NCBI RefSeq assembly: GCF_002210105.1 | Contig: NZ_AQQU01000005.1 | Span: 1-64,000, forward strand | Origin: Oceanicola sp. 22II-s10i | Lineage (GTDB): Bacteria; Pseudomonadota; Alphaproteobacteria; Rhodobacterales; Rhodobacteraceae | Length of the DNA: 64,000 nucleotides | Direction: 5' to 3' | Part shown: positions 35,354 to 43,755 of the stretch, in pieces | How positions within the stretch are numbered: the stretch's first letter is position 1 | Layout of the letters: every line of letters starts with the position of its first letter | Notes under the pieces: model-generated | Seen by the model: only the letters and a program-made list of their open reading frames with translations | Told to the model about the DNA's origin: nothing | Databases searched by the model: none | Position numbers and translations under genes: made by a program

Positions 35354-35925
35354 AGGGGTCTCCAGAGCGGCCATCCGGCCGCGGTCAGCAGGTTCGCGGT
35401 TTCGGCCACAGGCAGGCCGACGACGGCAGTGTAGCTGCCCGAGAGCCACGGGATAAAGGCCCCGGCGGGACCCTGAATGCCGTAGGCCCCCGCCTTGCCC
35501 TGCCAGTCGCCGGTGGCGAGGTAGCCGTTCACCTCTTCGTCCGACAGGCGCTTCATCATCACGCTGGTGACGACATCGCGTTCCCACAGGCGATCGCCGC
35601 GGCGGACGGCCACGGCGGTCACGACGCGGTGGCGGCGGCCGGACATGGCATAGAGGAACTCAGCCGCCTCGCCCGCATCGCCGGGCTTGCCAAGGATGCG
35701 GCGGCCAAGCGCGACGGTGGTGTCGGCGCAGAGCACGATGTCATCGCTATCCGCCTGAACGGCCTGCGCTTTTTCCCGCGCCATGCGGGCGCAGTATGGG
35801 CGCGGCAACTCGCCCTTGAGCGGCGTCTCGTCGATGTCGGGGGGGCGGATGTCGTCGGGCGTCAAGCCGATCTGCGCCAGAAGTTCGAGGCGGCGCGGGC
35901 TGCCGGATCCGAGGATGAGTTTCAT
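35350..35925 (-). CDS. maf: Maf-family nucleoside triphosphate pyrophosphatase
   Basis: The 191-aa enzyme hydrolyses nucleoside triphosphates, removing modified nucleotides or dTTP/UTP. The signature [18 protein letters not shown] is at the N-terminus. Further marks are [26 protein letters not shown] with the catalytic Asp, [14 protein letters not shown], and [16 protein letters not shown] near the end. The start ATG at 35925 matches the family. It lies between infA and the ribonuclease gene, as is common in this order. Confidence 0.95.
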   Translation of the reverse strand: MKLILGSGSPRRLELLAQIGLTPDDIRPPDIDETPLKGELPRPYCARMAREKAQAVQADSDDIVLCADTTVALGRRILGKPGDAGEAAEFLYAMSGRRHRVVTAVAVRRGDRLWERDVVTSVMMKRLSDEEVNGYLATGDWQGKAGAYGIQGPAGAFIPWLSGSYTAVVGLPVAETANLLTAAGWPLWRPL

Positions 35926-35953
35926 CTGTTCCCCGTCCGGGCCGACATGCGCC

Positions 35954-35971
35954 GGGGCCCCGTGGGGCCCC
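35954..35971. other. GGGGCCCC repeat hairpin between infA and maf
   Basis: Two self-complementary GGGGCCCC octamers separated by GT lie in the 54-bp gap. They can form a very stable short stem that could slow transcription or act as an mRNA end between infA and maf. No T-run is present, so the role is not clear. Confidence 0.35.
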
Positions 35972-35979
35972 GTGCGGGA

Positions 35980-36198
35980 TTACTTGAAGCGATAGTTGAT
36001 CCGACCCTTGGTCAGATCGTAGGGGGTCATTTCGACCTGCACCTTGTCGCCGGCGAGAACACGGATGCGGTTCTTGCGCATCTTGCCTGCCGTATGTGCG
36101 ATAATCTCATGGCCGTTCTCGAGCTCGACCCGGAAAGTCGCATTAGGCAGGAGTTCCTTCACGACGCCGGGGAATTCGAGAATGTCTTCCTTGGCCAT
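35980..36198 (-). CDS. infA: Translation initiation factor IF-1
   Basis: The 72-aa protein is a clear IF-1: [20 protein letters not shown], then [21 protein letters not shown] and [19 protein letters not shown]. It is the S1-like OB-fold protein that binds the A site of the 30S subunit. GGAGATC precedes the start. It begins the housekeeping operon infA-maf-rng-yacG. The upstream partner usually seen in this order (the low-molecular-weight phosphatase gene) is here 3.4 kb away, separated by four other genes. Confidence 0.98.
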   Translation of the reverse strand: MAKEDILEFPGVVKELLPNATFRVELENGHEIIAHTAGKMRKNRIRVLAGDKVQVEMTPYDLTKGRINYRFK

Positions 36199-36339
36199 GT
36201 GATCTCCTTCGTTGCGGCCCGCGCATTTCGCGCGAGTGCGCGTGATATGGTGCCATCGCGGCCTTTTTTCAAGGCAATATTGCGCGAGCGGCCCGGCAGA
36301 ACGCGGGGGCCGGGCATGCGGGACACGCAGGGGTCGCGC

Positions 36340-37215
36340 TCAGCGCAGGGTGATCCGTTCGACCTCGGTGGCCATCGGTTCCGACTCGGGCCAGTGGCTG
36401 CGGTTGCGGACGACGCCCGTCGCGCGGACACGGGCGATGGCGGCGGGATCGACCTCGGCATAGGTCCAGCCGGGCTGGTTCTGGGGGGCGGAGGCGAGGA
36501 TGCCGTCGGAGGGAAATCCGGTGTCGGGCGGGCAGAAAACCCCGGCCCCGCCGTGGCTTGTCGCCAGAAGATCAAGCTTTTCGTAAGGTCCGATAGTCGA
36601 GGACATGACCGTCACGCACTGGGTCTCCAGCGCCCGCGCCCGCGCGCCGATGCGCACCCGCCAGTAGCCGTATGCGGCCTCGGTGGTCGAGGGGATCAGG
36701 ATCAGGTCCGCCTCGCGCAGGGCGCGGGTGAGCAGCGGGAACTGGCAGTCGTAGCAGATGTTGATCGCGATTTTCCCGAGCGCCGTGTCGAACAGCCTGA
36801 GCGGAGACTGGCCCACCACGCCCATCTGGTCACGCTCCCACATGGTCATGATCTGCTTGTCCTGAAAGCCGGTCTGGCCCGTGGGGGTGTGGAAGAACGC
36901 GCGGTTCACGAACTTGCCGTCATCGATGACCGAGCCGGAACCGCCGAGGATATGCACCCCGAACCGCGCGGCCAGGTCGCGGTGCAGGGCGTTCGCGTCG
37001 GGCATCATCCCGGACACCGCCGTCATGGCGCGTTGCGTGTCGGCGGCCGTGGCCTCGCCCGCGATAGAGACAAGCTCCATCGCGCCGTATTCCGGAAAGA
37101 CAAGGAGGTCCGCGCCCTGCCCCGCCGCCTCGGACACCCAGGCTGTCTGCTTGGCCTCGTACTCCGCCCACGAGGCGAACCAGTCGAGCGGATAGGAGGC
37201 GGCGGCGATCTTCAT
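36340..37215 (-). CDS. Carbon-nitrogen hydrolase (nitrilase superfamily)
   Basis: The 291-aa amidase-type enzyme has the Glu-Lys-Cys triad motifs: VFPEYGAMELV (Glu), READLILIPSTTEA after the catalytic Cys in INICYDCQFPLL, and the Lys region FQDKQIMTMWERDQ. The sequence is typical of branch members that act on omega-amides, carbamoyl groups or nitriles; the exact substrate is not clear. The ATG 37215 is the conserved start (MKIAAASYPLDWFASW). It is alone or with unknown neighbours, facing infA in the same direction with a 141-bp gap. Confidence 0.9.
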   Translation of the reverse strand: MKIAAASYPLDWFASWAEYEAKQTAWVSEAAGQGADLLVFPEYGAMELVSIAGEATAADTQRAMTAVSGMMPDANALHRDLAARFGVHILGGSGSVIDDGKFVNRAFFHTPTGQTGFQDKQIMTMWERDQMGVVGQSPLRLFDTALGKIAINICYDCQFPLLTRALREADLILIPSTTEAAYGYWRVRIGARARALETQCVTVMSSTIGPYEKLDLLATSHGGAGVFCPPDTGFPSDGILASAPQNQPGWTYAEVDPAAIARVRATGVVRNRSHWPESEPMATEVERITLR

Positions 37216-37491
37216 AAGGGGCTCCGGAGCGGTGTCGGTCTGGCGCCGGTATAACGTCGGTGACGCGATGGTGCCACTGTCGGAGGGGCGTGCAACCGGG
37301 CCTGCCCGATCTGGCGACGCGTGGGAGGCCCGTGCCGACCACTTACGAGCGTCGGGTCGAGAAGCTGACGGAACGCAACGGTCGTGCTGAATCGATGGGC
37401 CCACACCTGGCCGGCATAAGCCCATCAGAGAGGCAGCGCCCCGGCGAACGAACCGACGTCGAAGGCCGGGGGGATGGCCGCCTGTCGCCGC

Positions 37492-38487
37492 TCAGCCCAA
37501 GCGCATGGCGTCGGCTTCGGCCAGCGCGGCGATCGACAGCCGTTCGCGGATGACCGAAGCGGGCTGGCGCAGGAAAGCACGGGTCACCATCCTGACCTCG
37601 GCCTCGGACATGTCGAACGCTGCGGCCACCTTGGTCCGCGGCTCGCCCCGCAGGACACGTGCGGCGGCCAGTTCGCCGGGGCGCGGGGTCAGCATGTCGC
37701 GCAGCCGAGCAGGGCCGATCACGTCGTCGCCTCGGGAATCCGGCGCCGCGCGCGCCATCAGCGCACCCGCATTGGCGGACAGGTTGATCCGCCAGAGCGC
37801 CATATACCAAGGGTCATCTGCATCGCGGCCTTCGAAAAGTGTCCACTTCAGGCATTCCCATTCGGTCACGCCTTCAGGCCGGCGCCACTCTTCACGCACA
37901 TCGACCACGACCTCCGGCCCGCCGATCTGTTCCGGATCGTCGGTTGCCGCATCGCCGAAATGCTTGATGATGAAGTTGAGCAACGCACCGGGTGTCGCGA
38001 ATTGCGACAGCATCGTGCTGCTGATCGCAGTCGAACCAATCGTGCGGATGTCCTGCTGAAGGCCTTCCACGACCCCGGCCCATGCCGTATCGGAGTCTGA
38101 ATCGAACGCCGTCGAGGTCACCCGGAACTCATGAACCTGCTGGTCGTCCAGATCCTTGAACAGCAGCGCAGGCGGCCCGACACCTTCCTCGCGGGTCCAT
38201 GAATCGAGTTCGGGCGGTTCCGCCTCCGGCGGCTCGTGCGTCAGGAAGTTGCTGTTGTCGATGCGTGTCAGGGTGACGAATTCCGGCTCGTCGTCAGAGC
38301 CTTCGTCGCCCTTGCCATAAGCGTAAGCCAGAAGTTGGACGCGGATCGCCCGCCACCATTGATTGCTGGCGGCGTCCAGTGGCCACTGAATGACATCCTT
38401 GGGTCCATGGCCGAATTCGGCGTCCGGTTGCCGGTATCCATCCCGAATGACGAGCTTGAGGTCTTCCACTTCCCTGGTCGAGGGCAT
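37492..38487 (-). CDS. Hypothetical protein, 331 aa
   Basis: I do not recognise this protein. GGAGGAGA lies before the ATG at 38487. It is soluble and acidic, with a Trp-rich beginning (DGYRQPDAEFGHGPKDVIQW, then NQWWRAIRVQLLAYAYG) and a middle region with EVVVDVREEWRRPEGVTEW. The end contains a helix-turn-helix-like stretch, GEPRTKVAAAFDMSEAEVRM. No signal peptide or membrane helix. It lies between the CN-hydrolase and an acetyltransferase gene, all on the minus strand, in a segment that seems inserted into an otherwise conserved block. Confidence 0.6.
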   Translation of the reverse strand: MPSTREVEDLKLVIRDGYRQPDAEFGHGPKDVIQWPLDAASNQWWRAIRVQLLAYAYGKGDEGSDDEPEFVTLTRIDNSNFLTHEPPEAEPPELDSWTREEGVGPPALLFKDLDDQQVHEFRVTSTAFDSDSDTAWAGVVEGLQQDIRTIGSTAISSTMLSQFATPGALLNFIIKHFGDAATDDPEQIGGPEVVVDVREEWRRPEGVTEWECLKWTLFEGRDADDPWYMALWRINLSANAGALMARAAPDSRGDDVIGPARLRDMLTPRPGELAAARVLRGEPRTKVAAAFDMSEAEVRMVTRAFLRQPASVIRERLSIAALAEADAMRLG

Positions 38488-38625
38488 GACAATCTCCTCC
38501 TGAAAATATGCGCTTGAATTGAGATCTGGAAAATTCATTCGCCCGAAACGGGGCGCGCCCTTACGCTACGTCAGGCCGCTCCATTTAAGACAGTCAGGAA
38601 TCCCTGACCCGCCCCATTCGGCCTT

Positions 38626-39207
38626 TCACAGGCCGCGCATCCAGAATTGGAGGGTGTGATCCGTCTCATTGATCTGCCCCGTCTCGCGCCATGCGAACCT
38701 GGCGGAAACACCGGGCAGCGGGGCGCAGCCGCGTTTGCGCCAGAAGGCATCGAGCGGGGCGTAATCAACCGGTCGCCGCGGGTGGGTGTCCGGCCGGGAG
38801 ACGGCACAGAAGGCCGAGAACCGCCGCCCTAGCGCACGGGCGTGCGCCTCGCGCGCGTCGAAGAAGGCGTGGCCGATGCCCCTGCCCCGGTATTCGGGCA
38901 GCAGGACCGACTCGGCGCAGTAGAAGATCTCGGTCAGCGGTTCGGGCCTGTCGGCGAAGGCGGCGGCGAAGTCGTCCGAGTGATCCTCCATCGCCGTGCC
39001 GGTCGCGGCGCCCACGATCCGGGTGCCGTCGAAAGCCGCCGCCACGATGGCCGAGGGGGCGAGGTAGCTTTCGAGGTAGCGCCGTTCGTAGGCGAGGTCG
39101 CCGTCGTAAAGGTAGGGGAATGCGCGAAAGACCTCGATCCTCAGCCGCGCGACATCGTCCAGCGCGGCATGCAGGGCGGGGCCGGTGAGGACCCGGACTT
39201 CGGTCAC
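38626..39207 (-). CDS. GNAT-family N-acetyltransferase
   Basis: The protein of about 193 aa has the acetyl-CoA binding motif SVLLPEYRGRGIGHAFFDAREAHARALG typical of GNAT enzymes and a C-terminal DYAPLDAFWRKRGCAPLPG. The start is a GTG at 39207 that overlaps the stop of the preceding gene (GTGA), which fits coupling; the longer frames upstream are not coding. The substrate is unknown. It is the last of the unit UPF0262, phosphatase, SnoaL-like, GNAT. Confidence 0.82.
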   Translation of the reverse strand: MTEVRVLTGPALHAALDDVARLRIEVFRAFPYLYDGDLAYERRYLESYLAPSAIVAAAFDGTRIVGAATGTAMEDHSDDFAAAFADRPEPLTEIFYCAESVLLPEYRGRGIGHAFFDAREAHARALGRRFSAFCAVSRPDTHPRRPVDYAPLDAFWRKRGCAPLPGVSARFAWRETGQINETDHTLQFWMRGL

Positions 39208-39596
39208 TTCACCTGCCGCAGCCAGTCGGCGAGGTTGTAATAGGTCGTCACGCGCGAGATCAGGCCGTCGGTCAGGGTAAAGAACGAACCGGCAGGCAGG
39301 CGGTAGGTCTGGCCGCGCGCCTCGGGCAGGCCGGCGTCTGTCTCGAGGTAGGTGCCGTTGACCATGTATTCCGCCGCCCCGCGGGTGCCGCCCTCGGCGG
39401 TGAAGATCACCATCTCGGTCAGCCGCTCGTCGTAACAGCGGCACATGTGGGCGCAGAACTCGGCAAAGGCCGCGCGGCCGGTGCGGACCTGCCCCTCGTT
39501 CACGTGATGGGCGAGGTCTTCGGTCACGCAGGCCAGCATCGCCTCGGTGTCCTTGGCGTTGAAGGCGTTGAAGTAGCGGTGGATCACGTCGTGCAT
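39204..39596 (-). CDS. SnoaL-like / ketosteroid isomerase-related protein
   Basis: The 130-aa protein has the NTF2-like fold of small isomerase/dehydratase relatives: IHRYFNAFNAKDTEAMLACVTEDLAHHVNEG and the C-terminal FFTLTDGLISRVTTYYNLADWLRQV. The pocket histidines are partly conserved (HHVNEG). The function is unknown; it could be an enzyme or ligand-binding protein. It lies 4 bp after the phosphatase gene and is coupled to the GNAT gene by GTGA. Confidence 0.85.
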   Translation of the reverse strand: MHDVIHRYFNAFNAKDTEAMLACVTEDLAHHVNEGQVRTGRAAFAEFCAHMCRCYDERLTEMVIFTAEGGTRGAAEYMVNGTYLETDAGLPEARGQTYRLPAGSFFTLTDGLISRVTTYYNLADWLRQVK

Positions 39597-39600
39597 CGCC

Positions 39601-40059
39601 TTACCCCGGCATCGGATCGCCCCACCGGTCCCTGAGCGCGGAGACGATCTGGTCCCGCGCCTGCCGGTAGGCGTTGAGTTTCTGTTCCCGGCTCTCGCCG
39701 ATCGCGGTCGGGTCCATGATCGGCCAGAAATCGACCGTCAGGTGATAAAAGCGCGTCAGGTCCAGCACCCGTTTCTGCGAGGCGGGCGACAGCGCGACGA
39801 TCAGGTCGAAGGACCCCAGGTCGTCGCCCCATTTCTGCATCTCGTCGAAGCTGCGCGACCGGTGGCGCGACAGTTCGACCCCGATCTCCTTGCAGACCGC
39901 GATCGCGAATCCGTCGATCTCCAGGTCGTTGTGCACCCCCGCGGACTGCACGTAGGTGCCGGTGCCGTAGAAGTGCTTCATGATGCCCTCGGCCATGGGC
40001 GATCTGACCGCGTTGTGGTCGCAGCAGAACAGCACGGACTGGGGCAGCGGATGCGGCAA
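39601..40059 (-). CDS. Low-molecular-weight phosphatase family protein
   Basis: The 152-aa protein carries the phosphatase P-loop C-x5-R as Cys13-Asp-His-Asn-Ala-Val-Arg19 followed by SPMAEG, and the ending region DFWPIMDPTAIGESREQ has the catalytic Asp-Pro. This is the low-molecular-weight protein-tyrosine-phosphatase/arsenate-reductase fold. The usual LMW-PTP motif CxGNxCRS is altered to CDHNAVRS, as in a Rhodobacterales group of unknown substrate. It begins 2 bp after the UPF0262 stop, so they are cotranscribed. Confidence 0.88.
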   Translation of the reverse strand: MPHPLPQSVLFCCDHNAVRSPMAEGIMKHFYGTGTYVQSAGVHNDLEIDGFAIAVCKEIGVELSRHRSRSFDEMQKWGDDLGSFDLIVALSPASQKRVLDLTRFYHLTVDFWPIMDPTAIGESREQKLNAYRQARDQIVSALRDRWGDPMPG

Positions 40060-40061
40060 GG

Positions 40062-40541
40062 TCAGCCTCCGAAGTGCAGCACGCAGATCAGGGTGAAAAG
40101 GCGCCGCGCGGTGTCGCTGTCGATCTCGGCCTTGCCTTCCAGCCGCTCCATCAGGACGCGGGCACCCTCGTTGTGGATGCCGCGCCGGGCCATGTCGATG
40201 GTCTCGATCTGGTGCGGCGGCAGGGTCTTCACGGCATCGAAGTAGCTCTTGCAGATGGCGAAGTAGTCCTTGACCACCTGCCGGAACGGCCCGAGCGACA
40301 GGTGGAACTCGGCCGCCGGTTCGTCGCCTTCGGTCCGGATGTCGAACACCAGCCGCTTTTCGCGGATCGACAGGCCCACCTTGTAGGGCCCGTCCGGCAC
40401 CAGCCGGTCGTCGCGTTTGGGGAGCGAGAACGAATTCTCCTCCATCAGGTCGAACATTGCGACCTTGCGTTCCTGTTCGATCTCGGGCGTGGGCGGCGGA
40501 AGGTTCCGGTCGTCCAGTTCGATATGCGCAATATGGGACAT
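40062..40541 (-). CDS. UPF0262 family protein
   Basis: The 159-aa protein matches UPF0262, a family seen almost only in Alphaproteobacteria. The pattern includes IAHIELDDRNL, VPDGPYKVGLSIREKRLVFD, LGPFRQVVKDYFAICKSYFDAV, and DMARRGIHNEGARVLMERL. Its role is unknown. In this order it commonly follows hisD and precedes a phosphatase gene, as here. A perfect 15-bp palindrome lies upstream in the short intergenic space. Confidence 0.92.
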   Translation of the reverse strand: MSHIAHIELDDRNLPPPTPEIEQERKVAMFDLMEENSFSLPKRDDRLVPDGPYKVGLSIREKRLVFDIRTEGDEPAAEFHLSLGPFRQVVKDYFAICKSYFDAVKTLPPHQIETIDMARRGIHNEGARVLMERLEGKAEIDSDTARRLFTLICVLHFGG

Positions 40542-40593
40542 GGTCAGTGACCCCCTCTGGCTTGCGTGGGCCTCCCCTTCTGGCGTCTATTTA

Positions 40594-40608
40594 TGCTGCA
40601 TTGCAGCA
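40594..40608. promoter_or_regulatory. Perfect palindrome TGCTGCATTGCAGCA upstream of UPF0262
   Basis: The 15-bp sequence is fully symmetric around a central T-A position and lies in the 114-bp gap between hisD and the UPF0262 gene, about 53 bp before that start. CTGC-N3-GCAG boxes resemble the sites reported for the PHB regulator PhaR in Rhodobacter relatives. Whether a regulator binds here is not known. Confidence 0.4.
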
Positions 40609-40655
40609 AAAGCCAGCAGGAAAAATGCAAGCCGGTTAACCGGTCCGCGGACTAT

Positions 40656-41960
40656 TCACGAAGCATTGAGCCGGTTCAAGCGGGCGCGGACGGAAAGTCC
40701 GTGCGCTTCGAGGCTTTCCGACTGCGCCAGCGTCTCGGCCGCGGGACCTATGGCCGCCAGCGCCTCGGGCGTCATCCGGGCCATGGTCGTCCGCTTGAGG
40801 AAATCCATCACCGACAGGCCGGAGGAGAACCGGGCCGAGCGGGCCGTCGGCAGGACGTGGTTCGGCCCGCCGACGTAGTCGCCGATGGCCTCGGGCGTCC
40901 ACTGGCCGAGGAAGATCGCCCCGGCGTGGGTGCAATCGGCCGCCAGCGCGTCGGGGTCGGCGACGCAAAGCTCAAGGTGCTCGGGCGCGATCCGGTTGGA
41001 CAGGGCGGCGGCCTCGGTCAGGTCGCGCACGGTGATGACCGCACCGAAGTCGCGCCAGGAGGCGGCGGCGATGGCGCGGCGGTCAAGCGTTTCGAGGCGT
41101 TTGTCGACGGCCGCCGCGACGGCGCGGCCAAAGGCGGCGTCGGTGGTGATCAGCAGCGCCTGCGCGCTTTCGTCGTGTTCCGCCTGGCTCATCAGGTCGA
41201 GCGCGATCCAGTCGGGATCGTTGTCGCCGTCGGCGATCACGAGAATCTCGGACGGGCCCGCGATCATGTCGATGCCGACCCGGCCGAACACCCGGCGCTT
41301 GGCGGCCGCAACGAAGGCGTTGCCGGGGCCGGTGATCTTGTCGACCGGCGCGATGGTCGCGGTGCCATAGGCCAGCGCGGCGATCGCCTGCGCCCCGCCG
41401 ATCCGGTAGATCTCGTCAACGCCCGCGATCTTCGCGGCGAGGATCACCAGCGGGTTCACCTCTCCGTCCGGGGTCGGCACGCAGATCGCCAGCCGCCCGA
41501 CCCCCGCCACCTTGGCCGGGATCGCGTTCATCAGGACCGAGGACGGATAGGACGCCAGCCCGCCGGGCACGTAGAGACCCGCCGCCGACACCGCGGACCA
41601 GCGCCAGCCCAGCGTCGCGCCGTCGGGGTCGGTCCAGCTGGCATCCTCGGGCATCTGGCGGACGTGGTAGGCGCGTATGCGCTGCGCGGCGGTTTCCAGC
41701 GCCGCCGCCTCGGCGGGTGGCACCCGTCCGGCGTGCATCTCGATCTCGGCGGGCGAGAATCGCATCGTGTCGGGCGTCAGGGCCAGGCGGTCGAAGCGCG
41801 CGGTGAGTTCGATCACCGCGTCGTCGCCACGCGCGCGGACGTCCGCGATGATCCCGGCGACCACGTCGTCCACATCCGGGCTGTCCTCGCGCTTGGCGCC
41901 GAGCAGCGCGGCGAACCGCGTCTCGAAATCCGCATCCGCGGTCGACAGGAACTGGGGCAT
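40656..41960 (-). CDS. hisD: Histidinol dehydrogenase
   Basis: The 434-aa zinc enzyme makes the last two steps of histidine synthesis (L-histidinol to histidine, NAD-dependent). Visible marks are GLYVPGGLASYPSSVLMNAIPAKVAGV, IGGAQAIAALAYGT, DKITGPGNAFVAAAKR, IDMIAGPSEILVIAD, and the zinc and catalytic part DLMSQAEHDESAQA and NRIAPEHLELCV, then FLGQWTPEAIGDYVGGPNHVLPT. GGAGG precedes the ATG at 41960. It is monocistronic or leads the UPF0262 operon. Confidence 0.97.
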   Translation of the reverse strand: MPQFLSTADADFETRFAALLGAKREDSPDVDDVVAGIIADVRARGDDAVIELTARFDRLALTPDTMRFSPAEIEMHAGRVPPAEAAALETAAQRIRAYHVRQMPEDASWTDPDGATLGWRWSAVSAAGLYVPGGLASYPSSVLMNAIPAKVAGVGRLAICVPTPDGEVNPLVILAAKIAGVDEIYRIGGAQAIAALAYGTATIAPVDKITGPGNAFVAAAKRRVFGRVGIDMIAGPSEILVIADGDNDPDWIALDLMSQAEHDESAQALLITTDAAFGRAVAAAVDKRLETLDRRAIAAASWRDFGAVITVRDLTEAAALSNRIAPEHLELCVADPDALAADCTHAGAIFLGQWTPEAIGDYVGGPNHVLPTARSARFSSGLSVMDFLKRTTMARMTPEALAAIGPAAETLAQSESLEAHGLSVRARLNRLNAS

Positions 41961-42156
41961 CGCGACCTCCGTCAATGACCCTGTCCCCATACAAGCCGCC
42001 GCCCCGCCCCTCAAGAGCGTGATCCCCTGCTTCATCTGGCCAAGTAAACTCCCGCCGGAGGCTTGCCGGTTTCCCTCGGAAACCGGCAACAGGACCCTAC
42101 CCCACGCGCATCGCCGGGGATTGCGCCCCGCCGCCGTCACGCTACCCTGTCCGCCC

Positions 42157-42819
42157 ATGTGTGGACGTTTCGCCGTGACCCTTCCGCCCGACGCGATGGC
42201 GCAGCTTTTCGAAGCCGCACCCGCCAACGCCATGCCCGAGGTGCCGAATTACAACGTCTGCCCGACCAACAGCGTCATGTCCGTCTCGCTGTCTGAAAGC
42301 GGGCGGCGGCTGACGGGGATGAGGTGGGGCTTCCTGCCGCACTGGTACAAGGCGACAAACGACGGCCCCCTGCTGATCAACGCACGGGCCGAGACGATCG
42401 CCGAGAAACCCGCCTTCCGCGCCGCAGCGCGGGAACGGCGCTGCCTGATCCCGATGGACGGATTCTATGAATGGGACCGGGCGGGCGACAAGAAGCTGCC
42501 GTGGTTCATCCACCGGGCCGACGGGGCGCCGATGGTGGTGGCGGGCATCTGGCAGGACTGGGCGCGCGGGGACGAGAGCTTCACCACCTGCGCCATCGTG
42601 ACGACCGAGGCCGGGGGCAAGATGGCCGAGATCCACAACCGGATCCCCGTGATCCTCGAGCCCGAGGACTGGCCGCTGTGGCTGGGCGAGGCCGGAAAGG
42701 GCGCGGCGCGGCTGATGACAGCCGCGCCGGATGACGTGATCGAGATGTATCGGGTCGGGACCGAAGTGAATTCCAACAGGGCGAGCGGCGCGGGGCTGAT
42801 CAAACCGCTGCACGCCTGA
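42157..42819 (+). CDS. yedK: SOS response-associated peptidase (SRAP, YedK/HMCES)
   Basis: The 220-aa protein forms a covalent thiazolidine link through Cys2 to abasic sites in single-stranded DNA and so protects them. The active residues are visible: Cys2 (MCGRF), Asn75-Ala-Arg in NARAE, Glu105 in DGFYEW and His160 in EIHNRIPV. The ATG at 42157 is fixed by the need for Cys at position 2. Its genomic place, divergent from hisD, gives no further hint. Confidence 0.96.
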   Translation: MCGRFAVTLPPDAMAQLFEAAPANAMPEVPNYNVCPTNSVMSVSLSESGRRLTGMRWGFLPHWYKATNDGPLLINARAETIAEKPAFRAAARERRCLIPMDGFYEWDRAGDKKLPWFIHRADGAPMVVAGIWQDWARGDESFTTCAIVTTEAGGKMAEIHNRIPVILEPEDWPLWLGEAGKGAARLMTAAPDDVIEMYRVGTEVNSNRASGAGLIKPLHA

Positions 42820-42824
42820 CGCGC

Positions 42825-43469
42825 TCAGAGTGAACCGAGCAGCCCGCCAGTGGATGCGGAAACGGTGTTCGTGACACCTTTCGCGACCTGGAGACCGTTG
42901 ATTTCCGACAGCAGATTGGTCAGCACGGCGGTCGGGACCTTCTGCAGACCGAGCATCGAATTGATCCCCACCTGCGAGTTCGGATAGTTCACCTGGCTCG
43001 GAGTCTGGTTCACCTTGAAATCGCCGCTGATGCCATTGTTGTCCCACCAGGATGTGACCTTGCGGAATTCGGTCTGGACGCCGGGCTGCACGAACAGGAG
43101 GAAGCCCTGCTTGTTCCCGAGCGTGCCGGTGTTCCACTCGGCGTTCGAGGCTTCGATCTTGATAGAGCCGGAGGCCTTGTTCACGAACAGCAAGCGGTCG
43201 CCGTTCTGGACGTAGGACCGGTCGGGGAATGCGCCCTTGCCGGTGAGGATCACCAGGTGGGTCACGCCCGTGAACGGCACGCTTTCCTCGATCGTCTGCA
43301 TCAGCGCACCGTTGCCGAGCGTCGCCGGCACGATACCGCTGCTGCTGCCACCGCCACTGCTGCCACTGTCAGAACAGAAGAACCAGCACCACTGCGCCGA
43401 GGCCGTCTGCGGCGTCGCGAACAAGGCGAGCAGGCCGAGCGCGGCCACCTGCATCATTCTGGAGAACAT
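42825..43469 (-). CDS. Hypothetical secreted protein, 214 aa
   Basis: The protein has a good Sec signal peptide (MMQVAALGLLALFATPQTASA, cut at ASA-QW). The mature part starts QWCWFFCSDS with a Cys pair and a Ser/Gly-rich linker, followed by a region with Thr/Val/Gly repeats (THLVILTGKGAFPDRSYVQN, GDRLLFVNKASGSIKI). It ends in SASTGGLLGSL. The Asn and Gln content and the QTEFRKVTSWWDNNGI stretch suggest an extracellular protein. No family recognised. It is convergent with the SRAP gene, with a 5-bp gap. Confidence 0.7.
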   Translation of the reverse strand: MFSRMMQVAALGLLALFATPQTASAQWCWFFCSDSGSSGGGSSSGIVPATLGNGALMQTIEESVPFTGVTHLVILTGKGAFPDRSYVQNGDRLLFVNKASGSIKIEASNAEWNTGTLGNKQGFLLFVQPGVQTEFRKVTSWWDNNGISGDFKVNQTPSQVNYPNSQVGINSMLGLQKVPTAVLTNLLSEINGLQVAKGVTNTVSASTGGLLGSL

Positions 43470-43707
43470 GATCTACCCTTCTCGATTCAGTCGGTACGGC
43501 ATACGGGCCGCATATTTTTTCGTCCCGAATGTCCTACCCCCGGAATTGGGCGGGAATGTGACCGATTGTTTTCGATCCGGAACCGCAGCGTTCGCATCAC
43601 CCGCCACATGCACGAATACCGTCGAGCCGGTATTCCAATTTACCCGTGGTTCAGCATGATGGCCGGGACATCCGGCGCGGGAGGCCGGACCAAGGGGAGG
43701 ATTGACC

Positions 43708-43755
43708 ATGACACGCACCAGCCTGAAGCCATCGCTCGGGGAGACCGCCGCATGA
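43708..43755 (+). CDS. Possible 15-aa leader peptide coupled to the SDR gene
   Basis: The short frame MTRTSLKPSLGETAA starts at ATG 43708 after AAGGGGAGGATTGACC, a strong ribosome binding site, and its stop TGA (43753-43755) overlaps the SDR start as ATGA. It could couple ribosomes into the SDR gene. Lack of other evidence keeps confidence low; the strong site may simply be an older start. Confidence 0.3.
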   Translation: MTRTSLKPSLGETAA

